From assembly GCA_022432975.1 (NCBI GenBank), contig CM039505.1, positions 22,575,338 through 22,639,337 on the forward strand: a stretch of 64,000 nt of DNA, written 5' to 3'. Positions 1 to 10,329 of this stretch are shown here, piece after piece (position 1 is the stretch's first letter; every line of letters starts with the position of its first letter). The notes below the pieces were generated by a model that did no database searches, was not told the origin of the DNA, and saw only the letters and a program-made list of their open reading frames with translations. Origin of the DNA: Begonia masoniana (lineage: Eukaryota > Streptophyta > Magnoliopsida > Cucurbitales > Begoniaceae). Made by a program: the position numbers and the translations under genes.

Positions 1-1819
1 TCAATAAGATTTTTGAAATTGAGTGTGATGCTTCAGGACTTGGGATTGGGGCTGTGTTAATGCAAGAAGGTAAAGCAATTGCCTATCATAGTGAGAAGCT
101 CAAAGGGGCCGCACTCAATTACTCTACTTATGACAAAGAATTCTTTGCCATTATAAGAACTTTGGTGGTATGGCAACATATCTTCTACCAAGGGAATTTG
201 TTATACATTCGGATCATCAAGCTCTCAAACATATCAAGGGTCAAAACAAGCTCAATAGACGGCATGGAAAATGGGTGGAGTTTCTTGAAAGATTTTCTTA
301 TATCATTAAGTACAAGAAAGGAGAACTCAATGTTGTGGCCGATGCATTGTCTAGAAGGAATGTTCTTTTGATCGAATTAAATACCAAATTCTTGGGATTT
401 AATTGGATTAAAGAAGCATATGAAGAAGATAAGGACTTTGGGGAAGTATACAAATCATGTCTACAAGGAAAAGAATGTGGACATTTTCTTAAAGATGGGT
501 ATTTATTCAAAGGTGGAAAACTTTGTATTCCACAAAGTACTTACGACATTCATTGATTATGGAAGCTCATAGTGGAGGCTTAGCTAATCATTTTGGAGAG
601 AGGAAGACTCTTGAAGCATTAAAGGAGCATTTCTATTGGCCGAAAATGATGAAAGACATACATCGAATTGTGGAGAGGTGCATTGTTGCAAGAAGGCCAA
701 AAGTCACCTTTTACCTCAAGGGTTGTATTTACCATTGCCAACTCCTAGTCATCCATGGGCCGAATTAAGTATGGACTTTGTATTGGGACTTCCAAGGACA
801 AAAAGGGGAAAAGAAGCAATTATGGTAGTAGTTGATCGATTTTCAAAAATGGCTCACTTCATCCCATGTACAAAACCGACAATGCCATGCAAATTGCTGA
901 ATTATTCTTCAAAGAGATTGTTAGACTTCATGGAGTACCAAAAACCATAGTCTCGGATCGTGACACAAAATTCTTGAGTTCTTTTTGGAACACCTTGTGG
1001 AGAAGGCTAGGAACAAAGCTTTTATTTAGCACATCATTCCATCCACAAACCGATGGACAGACCGAGGTGGTTAACCGAACTTTGGGTTCTTTGTTAAGGT
1101 GCATCATTGGAGAAAGGTATGGAGATTGGGATATTCAACTTCCCTATGTGGAGTTTGCTTATAATAGAAGTATTCATAGTACCACTAATAAAAGTCCATT
1201 TGAGGTAGTGTATGGATTCAATCCATTAACTCCATTGGATTTAATTCCTTTACCAAGCAAAGACTATGTTAATACCGATGGAGAATCCAAGTCAAAGGAA
1301 GTTAAAGCTATACATGAAGAGACTCGAAAGGCCATTGAAAAGAAGAATGCATCTAATGCTAAAGCTGCAAACCGAGGAAGAAAGGAGGTTATATTCAAAG
1401 AAGGTGATCAAGTATGGTTACATTTAAGGAAGGAGCGGTTTCCTCACTTGAGAAAATCAAAGTTATCTCCAAGAGCCGAGGGACCTTTCAAAATTCTTAA
1501 GAAGATCAACAATAATGCATACAAGCTTGATCTACCTGAAGAGTATGGAGTATCCAACACATTTAATGTACAAGACCTTTCATTATATCAAGGTGAAGAT
1601 GAACTTTCGGATTTGAGGTCAAATCCTCAATTACCCCGGGAGGATGATGTGATGAGGAGACCAATCACTAGGGCCATGGCCCAAGTTCTATCTAACAAGT
1701 TTGTTCATTTTGTAGGGAACCTTAATTTTGAAAAAGAGGTCCTACAAGGAGACAAAGAAAAACCCTTTCACATGCTAATTTGGGAGGAGGACAAGAAGGA
1801 CCATCAAACCGATCCTTAA
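1..1819 (+). pseudogene. Ty3/gypsy chromovirus-like pol, RNase H to integrase, broken and 5'-truncated by the window edge
   Basis: Remnant of a retrotransposon polyprotein that would reverse-transcribe and integrate the element. Reading through several frames, the segments run: RNase H ([18 protein letters not shown] near 20-80, then SDHQALKHI near 210), the VADALSRR linker near 340, the integrase zinc finger (HSGG..H near 566-590 with a disrupted C-x2-C near 680-690), the integrase core ([10 protein letters not shown] near 770, [12 protein letters not shown] near 953, [15 protein letters not shown] near 1040-1085) and a basic C-terminal tail ending at 1819. Frame breaks lie near 170, 530-560, 690 and 870-900, so no full protein can be made. 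The integrase wording is of the chromovirus type. The element continues leftwards outside the window. The noncoding 3' region to about 3130 belongs to it. Confidence 0.9.
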
Positions 1820-2021
1820 GATGGATGAAGAACAATCAAGAAGAAGGAGAACTATAAGTTAGCATTTATAATTTGCTTAGTTGCATTAAATGGAAGTGAT
1901 TTTAATCCATTCCTTCATTTAATGTAACTAAACTACTTAAGTCTCAACTTTAGTTTATTTAATTTAGCAAGATGTCAAGTTAATTTAGTCTTTAATTTTC
2001 GTGATTAAGTGCTATTTTGAA

Positions 2022-2689
2022 AGGTCATTAAGTGAGTCAAAGTTGTATTAAATGTTTAGTGGTGAAATAAATCACTAAACATGTCTTATTGTTTCATTAT
2101 TCGTTGGTCACTAAGTGAGTCAAAGTTGTATTAAATGTTTAGTGGTGAAATAAATCACTAAACATGTCTTTATTGTTCACTAAGTGAGTCAAAGTTGTAT
2201 TAAATGTTTAGTGGTGAAATAAATCACTAACATGTCTTTATTGTTTTCATTTATTTCGTTGGTCACTAAGTGAGTCAAAGTTGTATTAAATGTTTAGTGG
2301 TGAAATAAATCACTAACATGTCTTTATTGTTTTCATTTATTTCGTTGGTCACTAAGTGAGTCAAAGTTGTATTAAATGTTTAGTGGTGAAATAAATCACT
2401 AACATGTCTTTATTGTTTTCATTTATTTCGTTGGTCACTAAGTGAGTCAAAGTTGTATTAAATGTTTAGTGGTGAAATAAATCACTAACATGTCTTTATT
2501 GTTTTCATTTATTTCGTTGGTCACTAAGTGAGTCAAAGTTGTATTAAATGTTTAGTGGTGAAATAAATCACTAACATGTCTTTATTGTTTTCATTATTTC
2601 GTTGGTCACTAAGTGAGTCAAAGTTGTATTAAATGTTTAGTGGTGAAATAAATCACTAACATGTCTTTATTGTTTTCATTTATTTCGTT
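2022..2689 (+). repeat. 86-bp tandem repeat, eight copies
   Basis: Copies start at 2022, about 2104, 2174, 2261, 2347, 2433, 2519 and 2604. The central ones are exactly 86 bp apart and look identical, while the first three are shorter variants. Each unit contains GTGAGTCAAAG and an inverted repeat (TGTTTAGTG ... CACTAAACA, shortened to CACTAACA in later copies) able to form a hairpin. It lies between the pol stop and the putative TATA box, so it is probably in the 3' UTR or U3 of the LTR. Confidence 0.95.
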
Positions 2690-2732
2690 TTAGGTTCCTT
2701 GAACACTCCTTGTTCTTGGTTCGAATTAGAGT

Positions 2733-2740
2733 CTATATAA
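2733..2740 (+). promoter_or_regulatory. TATA-like box of gypsy LTR
   Basis: CTATATAA followed by GGG, just downstream of the 86-bp repeats and upstream of leader-like sequence. The position suits an LTR promoter. This is inference only. Confidence 0.45.
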
Positions 2741-3328
2741 GGGTCTTAGATTGTATTATTCAGCATTGAATCATTATTATAAATCTCATTTTGTCTTTGA
2801 CAATTTCTTCGAGTTTCATTACTCATATTCGGCCAAGCTTGTAAGGTGAGTATATCCGAACAAGTGTAACCAAAACTTGCATCTCTATTTTGGGTTTTTG
2901 TTGAGAGTTGCATTTTATACCTTTACTTTCCACCTTTTTCGAAGGTATTCCCTAGTGAAAGAAAGGATCAACATCCCTTCATTAGTTGGAGGTTTCTTGT
3001 TGCAAAGATTCCATCAAATACAAGTGGTATTATCAACCACCGAAAACCAACTTGAAGCCATTACCATTTCCGTCCGATTCTTTTGTGAATCCATCATCAT
3101 CTTTCCATTGTTTACATCACATCACTAGACTACAAAATGAATGGCAGCAGGAGAAATGAAACAGTGTAATTGGCAGTACCAGGAAACAGAAAATGAAGGC
3201 GGAAGACTTAGTTTAAGAGGTGGCAGCGGGTGAATTCAAATAAGACAAATTGAACAGTGACGGTGGATCAAATGTGAACAGGGTTCAGCGGACGAAGAGA
3301 ACTGGATAAAACTGGGCAGAAGAGGTGG

Positions 3329-3473
3329 TGACGTCAACCGGAAGATGGGTGACGTCAAGCGGAAGACACAGACGGTAACTGAGATCGGATGAGGAGATGA
3401 CGTCAGCCGGAAGAGGGATGACGTCAACCAGAAGATAATACGCATTATACGGCGGAAGACTTGGGTGACGTCA
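3329..3473 (+). repeat. Cluster of five TGACGTCA sites
   Basis: Five TGACGTCA octamers with short degenerate spacers containing CCGGAAGA-type sequence, just before the 28-bp array. It resembles a degenerate form of the 38-bp arrays in LTRs A and E3. TGACGTCA is a known plant bZIP (C-box/CRE-like) binding sequence; whether it is used here is unknown. Confidence 0.7.
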
Positions 3474-3494
3474 CCCGGACGACGGGGTTTTACA

Positions 3495-5630
3495 CTTGGC
3501 GGATGACTGAATTGACTGGGGCGGATGACTAAATTGACTTTGACTGGGGTGGATGACAAATTGACTTTGTCTGGGGCGGATGACCTAAGGCATGTAACTG
3601 GGCGGATGACTAATGACTTGACTGGGGCGGATGACTTTGACTGGGGCGGATGACTAAATTGACTTTGACTGGGGCGGATGACTAAATTGACTTTGACTGG
3701 GGCGGATGACTAAATTGACTTTGACTGGGGCGGATGACTAAATTGACTTTGACTGGGGCGGATGACTAAATTGACTTTGACTGGGGCGGATGACTAAATT
3801 GACTTTGACTGGGGCGGATGACTAAATTGACTTTGACTGGGGCGGATGACTAAATTGACTTTGACTGGGGCGGATGACTAAATTGACTTTGACTGGGGCG
3901 GATGACTAAATTGACTTTGACTGGGGCGGATGACTAAATTGACTTTGACTGGGGCGGATGACTAAATTGACTTTGACTGGGGCGGATGACTAAATTGACT
4001 TTGACTGGGGCGGATGACTAAATTGACTTTGACTGGGGCGGATGACTAAATTGACTTTGACTGGGGCGGATGACTAAATTGACTTTGACTGGGGCGGATG
4101 ACTAAATTGACTTTGACTGGGGCGGATGACTAAATTGACTTTGACTGGGGCGGATGACTAAATTGACTTTGACTGGGGCGGATGACTAAATTGACTTTGA
4201 CTGGGGCGGATGACTAAATTGACTTTGACTGGGGCGGATGACTAAATTGACTTTGACTGGGGCGGATGACTAAATTGACTTTGACTGGGGCGGATGACTA
4301 AATTGACTTTGACTGGGGCGGATGACTAAATTGACTTTGACTGGGGCGGATGACTAAATTGACTTTGACTGGGGCGGATGACTAAATTGACTTTGACTGG
4401 GGCGGATGACTAAATTGACTTTGACTGGGGCGGATGACTAAATTGACTTTGACTGGGGCGGATGACTAAATTGACTTTGACTGGGGCGGATGACTAAATT
4501 GACTTTGACTGGGGCGGATGACTAAATTGACTTTGACTGGGGCGGATGACTAAATTGACTTTGACTGGGGCGGATGACTAAATTGACTTTGACTGGGGCG
4601 GATGACTAAATTGACTTTGACTGGGGCGGATGACTAAATTGACTTTGACTGGGGCGGATGACTAAATTGACTTTGACTGGGGCGGATGACTAAATTGACT
4701 TTGACTGGGGCGGATGACTAAATTGACTTTGACTGGGGCGGATGACTAAATTGACTTTGACTGGGGCGGATGACTAAATTGACTTTGACTGGGGCGGATG
4801 ACTAAATTGACTTTGACTGGGGCGGATGACTAAATTGACTTTGACTGGGGCGGATGACTAAATTGACTTTGACTGGGGCGGATGACTAAATTGACTTTGA
4901 CTGGGGCGGATGACTAAATTGACTTTGACTGGGGCGGATGACTAAATTGACTTTGACTGGGGCGGATGACTAAATTGACTTTGACTGGGGCGGATGACTA
5001 AATTGACTTTGACTGGGGCGGATGACTAAATTGACTTTGACTGGGGCGGATGACTAAATTGACTTTGACTGGGGCGGATGACTAAATTGACTTTGACTGG
5101 GGCGGATGACTAAATTGACTTTGACTGGGGCGGATGACTAAATTGACTTTGACTGGGGCGGATGACTAAATTGACTTTGACTGGGGCGGATGACTAAATT
5201 GACTTTGACTGGGGCGGATGACTAAATTGACTTTGACTGGGGCGGATGACTAAATTGACTTTGACTGGGGCGGATGACTAAATTGACTTTGACTGGGGCG
5301 GATGACTAAATTGACTTTGACTGGGGCGGATGACTAAATTGACTTTGACTGGGGCGGATGACTAAATTGACTTTGACTGGGGCGGATGACTAAATTGACT
5401 TTGACTGGGGCGGATGACTAAATTGACTTTGACTGGGGCGGATGACTAAATTGACTTTGACTGGGGCGGATGACTAAATTGACTTTGACTGGGGCGGATG
5501 ACTAAATTGACTTTGACTGGGGCGGATGACTAAATTGACTTTGACTGGGGCGGATGACTAAATTGACTTTGACTGGGGCGGATGACTAAATTGACTTTGA
5601 CTGGGGCGGATGACTAAATTGACTTTGACT
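3495..5630 (+). repeat. 28-bp minisatellite, 71 perfect tandem units plus degenerate leading copies
   Basis: The unit begins GGGGCGGATGACTAAATTG and is exactly 28 bp. From 3643 to 5630 there are 71 units with no difference visible by eye. Degenerate copies precede them from about 3495 (with short deletions near 3570 and 3625). The unit is not a multiple of three and contains TGA in each rotation, so it is noncoding. CGGATGACTAAA is shared with the minisatellite of LTR C, so both probably grew from the same ancestral LTR segment. The uniformity implies very recent expansion or strong homogenisation. Confidence 0.97.
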
Positions 5631-5959
5631 GGGCAGGAAGGTATAAGTGGGAAGAGGAGCTGGCGAACAGGGAGTACATGCCACAACAGGACATAACAGG
5701 AGTACATGACAGGATGCCAGTCCTCGTCCACACTTAACCATACATTACACTATAGGTTTTATCTTACTTAACTTCAAAACCGGTGCAGAAAACCTTTTCA
5801 TGACTTTCAGAGAAAAACGTGTATGCATGAACATTTATAGACAGGCAACAGAATAATAAGCAGAATATAAAACAGAACACACTTAACCTAGAACATAACC
5901 TTGGCTTAACTACCCAACAGAAATCCCAACAACATAAACCTAGTACCTCCGTATTGTAG

Positions 5960-5994
5960 GGCCTTAAGGGCCAAACCTATACGTATGAACTTAC
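5960..5994 (-). other. Donor-like site and hairpin of the conserved LTR module (LTR D)
   Basis: Read on the minus strand: AG|GTAAGTTCAT, then GGCC-CTTAA-GGCC and CTACAAT. The arrangement matches LTR C, but the acceptor half of the module is absent in D. Confidence 0.6.
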
Positions 5995-6516
5995 CTGTGG
6001 TCCGAAATGCAGCAAACTTGAACGCACGAGCACTGTGGTTCACGAACCTATAGCATGCATAAACGGACATTAACCCTAAACATCACGAAACTAGCAAATA
6101 AATAAGCTAAAAATCATTTTCTATCTAAGATGATTACCTTAGACCGAAAAGCAGGAGGAAAATCAGAGAAGGAAGAAACCCTTGCGTTGGTTTTCTTCAA
6201 CCGAAAGAGAGAAGCAGAGAGGAAAATGAGAGAGAGCAGAGAGGGAAATGTCTCACGTAGGAGGAAGAGAAGGAAAAATGATCTTGGCTTCCTTAACAAG
6301 TTTTGGACAAGTGTCAATCATCTATTTGATTTCTCCCACCAACCTTAATTACTTCCACATTTGCCCTTCCATTGGTTTTTAATCAAATTGGTTTGTTTGA
6401 TTACACAAGGTTGGTTTTCCAATTAAACGTCCAAACAAATAAAAGAAAATATCTATTGTATTAATATACAATTTATCCCGCTTAAATGACCACGTGGCAA
6501 AAATGCCGGGTGTTAC

Positions 6517-6867
6517 AGCCACTACCACTAGCATTTAATAATCTTTGTGTAGGATCTCTAACTTGCTCGTTTAAGTGACACTTTTAATAATGTTTATTTA
6601 GTGAGGTAGTTGAATTACCCGAAATATATGCATAATTTTTAATACAATATTTACATTGAGTTCTAGATTCTACTTTTCTATCAATTTTAATATCTTTTAT
6701 TACAAAATGTTTCCATACCTTAGATGTTTTATTTCTTTTTTTTTTTTAGGTGATGAAGTGGATGTGGATGCTTGTGCAGATGATTGTCCTATTGAAAATG
6801 CAGGATTTATATTCCTAATTTCCTCAATATCATCATCAAAATCAATATTATAATCACGTGGATCCAT
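6517..6867 (-). pseudogene. hAT transposase N-terminus with BED zinc finger, truncated
   Basis: Minus-strand start MDPRDYNIDF at 6867, followed by an acidic and then Ser/Thr/Lys-rich stretch. A frame break in a poly-A/poly-T run near 6735-6745 is followed by a recognisable BED zinc finger: SKVWKHF, then CKYC, then SLNKH and CH. BED fingers bind DNA at the ends of hAT transposons, and this N-terminal placement is typical of plant hAT transposases. A stop interrupts the finger near its end, and the reading is cut at 6517 by the end of LTR D. The catalytic and dimerisation regions are missing, so this copy is dead. The upstream sequence to 7796 looks like the same element's 5' region. Confidence 0.75.
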
Positions 6868-7430
6868 AATTAAAAATAATGTCAAATAAAAAAATAATAC
6901 CACACAACCGATTTCCAACAAGAGCTTGTATGTGGCGTTGTGAATTGATCACTCACTTAGATGAAAGCTATTAAAAAAAGTTAATGTAAAAAATTTGTTA
7001 GTATAACTATTAAATATAAATAAAAATGATGTAAATATATGTAAAAAAAAACTAAAATTTACCTTGTTGAATGAATTAGAGCATAAGAATGGATTGGGAG
7101 CAGATTACGGAGAGAGCAGACAATCAAATGAGTAAATGAATTGAATTGTGAGATTGAAAGAGATTGAGGTAAAAAAAATAAAGGGAGGAGGAAGAATTTA
7201 TAGAAAAAATGAAGTGAAGGGGGAGAGAGAGGCCGAAAGTATTTCTGATGGGAGCAACGGTCAAAAGACGAGTCACCAGACCGTTGATGAGAATCTCAGC
7301 GACTCAGCCAGAGCAATGGTCTTGTTACCGTTGCATTATTACCGTTGCATGCAACTGTCTGATAGCTGTTGGCGTTGCCCTCTGTTTTTTTGTTTTGAGA
7401 ATTTGAGTAACTACTAACTAGTAAATGACA

Positions 7431-7530
7431 GAGGCGATCGATCGCCTCTCATTGGGCGATCGATCGACTATGTTTGTAAAACACTAAAACTATTTTCGTT
7501 GATGTAAATTGTGCCCATGAGCACCGATCG
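7431..7530. repeat. GATCGATC palindrome cluster
   Basis: Contains the perfect 18-bp palindrome GAGGCGATCGATCGCCTC at 7431-7448, then GGGCGATCGATCG near 7456 and CCGATCGATCGG near 7525. Similar clusters occur in the Gypsy-2 LTRs and at 63.4-63.7 kb. Confidence 0.8.
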
Positions 7531-7982
7531 ATCGGTCATACCTCTGTGAAACGAAATCACAGACGCAAAACTCCAACCCAGTCACCGAACTGAGGGCATC
7601 GTCTGGCGTCAGAGAGGCCAAGAGTGCTCAAGGCCCCGAGCTGGGCTTGACGAGCCAGCTCGCGAGCAGGCTCGCGAGCGGGATGGCTGAGCTCGGCTCG
7701 GCTCGCCTGTGTGACCCGAGCCAAACCCGCTCGTTACAAGCTCGACCCGCTCTAGTAACTAGCCGAGCGGGCCAGCCCGCCCGTTTAACATCTCTAGGTG
7801 AGACTTTAGCTCGTAGACTAACGTCATTGTAGGGGAAAAACCCATCTAACGGTGTGCAAAGAGCACATCATGTCATACCTCTAATCTTATTTTCTAGTCG
7901 ACTCCTATCAAATTGTTGAATTTTTTTCCCCAAGATCAGATATGAACCTAGTATAACAGATGGACATTTTATATTGTTTTTA

Positions 7983-9501
7983 GCTCCAAGGCATCTACTC
8001 TGGTTAAAGCTGAAGTACAGAAGGCATCACCAGCCATCGAAGTCCCTGCATTATCTTCTTAAGAACTTAAGGAAAAGACAGATAATTTTGGTTCCAAATC
8101 ATTGATTGGTGAAAGATCGTATGGTAGAGTATATTATATTATGCAAGCCTAGATAGTGGAAAAGCTGTGGCTATAAAGAAGCTCGATGTTTCATCTGAGC
8201 CTGACTCAAATATTGAGTTTTTTACCCAGGTTTGTTTTGTGTTTAGAAAGATAGACACCTTAATAGTTTACAACTTCAAAGCTGAAGAAAGAAGTTATAT
8301 GACAATCAGTTGTTTCACATGTTAACAAAAATTATAAATTCTGCCGTTAATAACTTTGATTTCAGGTTTCGATGGTGTCAAGATTGAAACATGAAAATCT
8401 TGTTGAGTTGCTTGGTTATTGTGTTGAAGGAAATCTCCGCGTACTTGCATATGAATTTGCAACCATGGGTTCTCTACACGACATATTGCATGGTATACAT
8501 ACCATCTTACTCTCAAAATGGTCACTAGTTTGTTTCTTTATAGAAATAAGCCCTCCCTTGATATGGTTTCTCTCTGCATGTGTAGGCAGAAAGGGAGTGC
8601 AAGGGGCACAGCCAGGTCCTGTTCTTGACTGGATACAGCGAGTGAAGATTGCAGTTGATGCAGCAAGAGGCCTGGAATACTTGCATGAGAACGCTCAACC
8701 TTTTGTTATACACAGAGATATAAGATCTAGCAATGTGCTTCTCTTTGAGGACTTCAAGGCAAAGGTTGGAGATTTCAACCTTTCAAATCAAGCTCCTGAC
8801 ATGACAGCTCGCCTCCATTCTACTTGAGTTTTGGGAACCTTTGGCTATCATGCTCCGGAGTAATATTTCAGAACTATTTTTGTACTACTTGTTACTAAAT
8901 TGAATGTGTATGCCCTTTTTTGATATAAAGTTTATATTGTTATGAAAAGAAAATTCGTTTCTTTTTCTGTTACAGGGATGCAATGGCTGGACAATTGACA
9001 CAGAAAAGTGATGTATATAGCTTTGGAGTGGTTCTCCATGAGCTTATCACTGGTAGGAAACCTGTTGATCATACAATGCTCGTGGTCAGCAGAGTCTTGT
9101 TACTTGGGTGAGTTTTTTTTTCTTTAAATCTATTAAATTAGCCAAAAAGGAACCATTTTAAGAGAAATCTTCATTTGTAAATTACTATGACTTCATCTAG
9201 TAATAGTTTTGATATATTCAATTAATTTAGGCAACTCCAAGGCTCAGTGAAGACAAAGTTAAACAGTGTGTAGATCCAAAGCTGAAAGGAGAATATCCCC
9301 CTAAAGGAGTTGCGAAGGTAAGCTCTAATTAAAGCAATTTGCTAAGAGGTTTAAAATATAAAATGTGAAACAGATTTCTCTCTTTGGATGATGCAGTTGG
9401 CGGCTGTTGAAGCCCTGTGTGTGCAGTATGAATCTGAGTTCAGGCCGAATATGAGCATTGTGGTCAAAGCACTTCAACCCCTCCGGCTCCAGAATCTTGA
9501 G
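7983..9501 (+). pseudogene. PTI1-like receptor-like cytoplasmic kinase pseudogene
   Basis: Serine/threonine kinase of the PTI1-like family (RLCK VIII; cytoplasmic signalling kinases acting with OXI1/AGC kinases). Exon-like blocks: 7983-8230 (VKAEVQKAS, ELKEKTDNFGSKSLIG), 8369-8491 ([15 protein letters not shown]), 8585-8860 ([46 protein letters not shown]), 8976-9110 ([15 protein letters not shown]), 9231-9318 ([20 protein letters not shown]) and 9396-9501 ([14 protein letters not shown]), with GT/AG junctions kept. Lesions: TAA near 8060 before ELKEK; a 5-bp ATTAT-type duplication near 8132-8142 in the glycine loop; TGA near 8825 in place of an Arg after LHST; a 1-bp deletion near 9079. The glycine loop also reads GER rather than GEG. 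DFN instead of DFG is normal for PTI1-like kinases. Introns are retained, so this is a decayed genomic copy, not a retrocopy. The 5' end lies before 7983 and was not found. Confidence 0.9.
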
Positions 9502-10329
9502 ATGCTCGGGAAGGTTTTTCCCTATTTTCTTTCATTTGACTCCGGATTCTGTCGCTTAAATTTATGAATTTTTGTCTGCAAAATACTGTACATGAGTTAA
9601 GGCTGTAGTTGTGTTGGTCAGTTGAAATTTGGTGTTGAAAAACACGAGACATCTTTTTCTGAGTGGTGGAAATCCATTGGTTGTGGACAGCACATGTTAG
9701 TGAGAATCATTGCTTCTGTGATTGTGCTGAGCCGAGTAGCGTCTTAAAGTTTCGTAGAAGATGGAAATGTGCAGATAGATTCACTAAGCACAGCATTAGT
9801 GGGTGATGAATCCATTGGCTGAAGAAGTCATTTGGCCTGCCATTTTTGCTAAGCTGACTACTTTCTGCACAACTTGTGATATTCATTTTGTAATTGTGAT
9901 TTATTTCTTTTTTGATTCTTTCCCGTTGAGCAAAAATTAGAGAAAAAATCCTCTATTTTCTTTTATTGAGAACTGCCACGCTCATCTTCAAAAAATTATT
10001 TCAAAACATTGTTCCTGCAAAACGTTGAACATAGATCGGTAACACAGTTCGATTGTGACATCCCAAGTCATCGTATAGGGTCTTACTGCAGATTCATTAA
10101 TCTAGCCATAATGAAGACGGGCCATAAAAATCTCCACAGGACTCTTCTAGGTGGTGGAGTATTTCCAATGAAGTCCCATAATATTGACGATGAAAAAATC
10201 ACTTGAATAAATAATAATCACACTCAAACTCGAAATAATGCCGAGACCAGATTATTGTAGGCATCATGTTATGATGATTTGTACGTGAAGCCAAGGGTGT
10301 GCTAAAGGAGGTACCACTTACAAGAAACT
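9502..10329. other. Noncoding interval between kinase and transporter remnants
   Basis: AT-rich sequence without a convincing ORF, TE end or RNA gene. It probably includes the 3' flank of the kinase remnant and the 3' UTR of the convergently oriented transporter remnant. Confidence 0.5.

Larger units (their letters stand above)
1820..3130 (+). mobile_element. 3' untranslated region and LTR of the + strand gypsy element
   Basis: After the pol stop the sequence becomes AT-rich and noncoding. It holds the 86-bp tandem repeat block, a TATA-like CTATATAA and leader-like sequence, as expected for a polypurine tract plus 3' LTR. The exact LTR start and end were not found by eye. A weak primer-binding-like TGGTATTATCA lies near 3023. 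No host gene was seen here. Confidence 0.55.
3130..6516 (-). mobile_element. LTR D (solo or truncated LTR, same family as LTR C)
   Basis: The right end, GCCGGGTGTTACA at 6516, is the reverse complement of an LTR start (TGTAACACCCGGC), and the last ~900 bp match LTR C (17982-25946). Shared blocks include GGTATAAGTGGGA at 5640, the CAGGACATAACAGGAGTAC block, and the donor-plus-GGCCCTTAAGGCC block near 5960-5994. The left end and target-site duplication could not be fixed, so 3130 is approximate. Its middle is dominated by a 28-bp minisatellite. The acceptor-side part of the conserved LTR module seen in C is missing, as if replaced by the array. The right end sits inside a hAT transposase remnant. 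Confidence 0.75.
6517..7796 (-). mobile_element. 5' portion of a hAT-superfamily DNA transposon
   Basis: The transposase start (6867) is preceded, in minus orientation, by about 930 bp of noncoding sequence. It runs to an outer end reading TAGAGATGTTAAACGGGCGG at 7796, with many GCTCG/CGAGC subterminal repeats at 7640-7780; dense subterminal repeats and a TIR of this kind are usual for plant hATs. The opposite TIR is absent because LTR D truncates the element. The interior also holds GATCGATC palindromes at 7431-7530. Confidence 0.65.

Noticed and set aside
3236..3559. 107-codon minus-strand ORF
   Set aside because: It is a shadow of degenerate TGACGTCA and 28-bp repeats. Its Phe-Arg-Leu-Thr-Ser repeats mirror the minisatellite.
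7647..7832. Short Ala/Arg/Leu-rich ORF
   Set aside because: It comes from GCTCG/CGAGC subterminal repeats of the hAT element.
8760..8790. DFN instead of DFG in the kinase as an inactivating mutation
   Set aside because: PTI1-like kinases normally have DFN at this position, so it is not a lesion.
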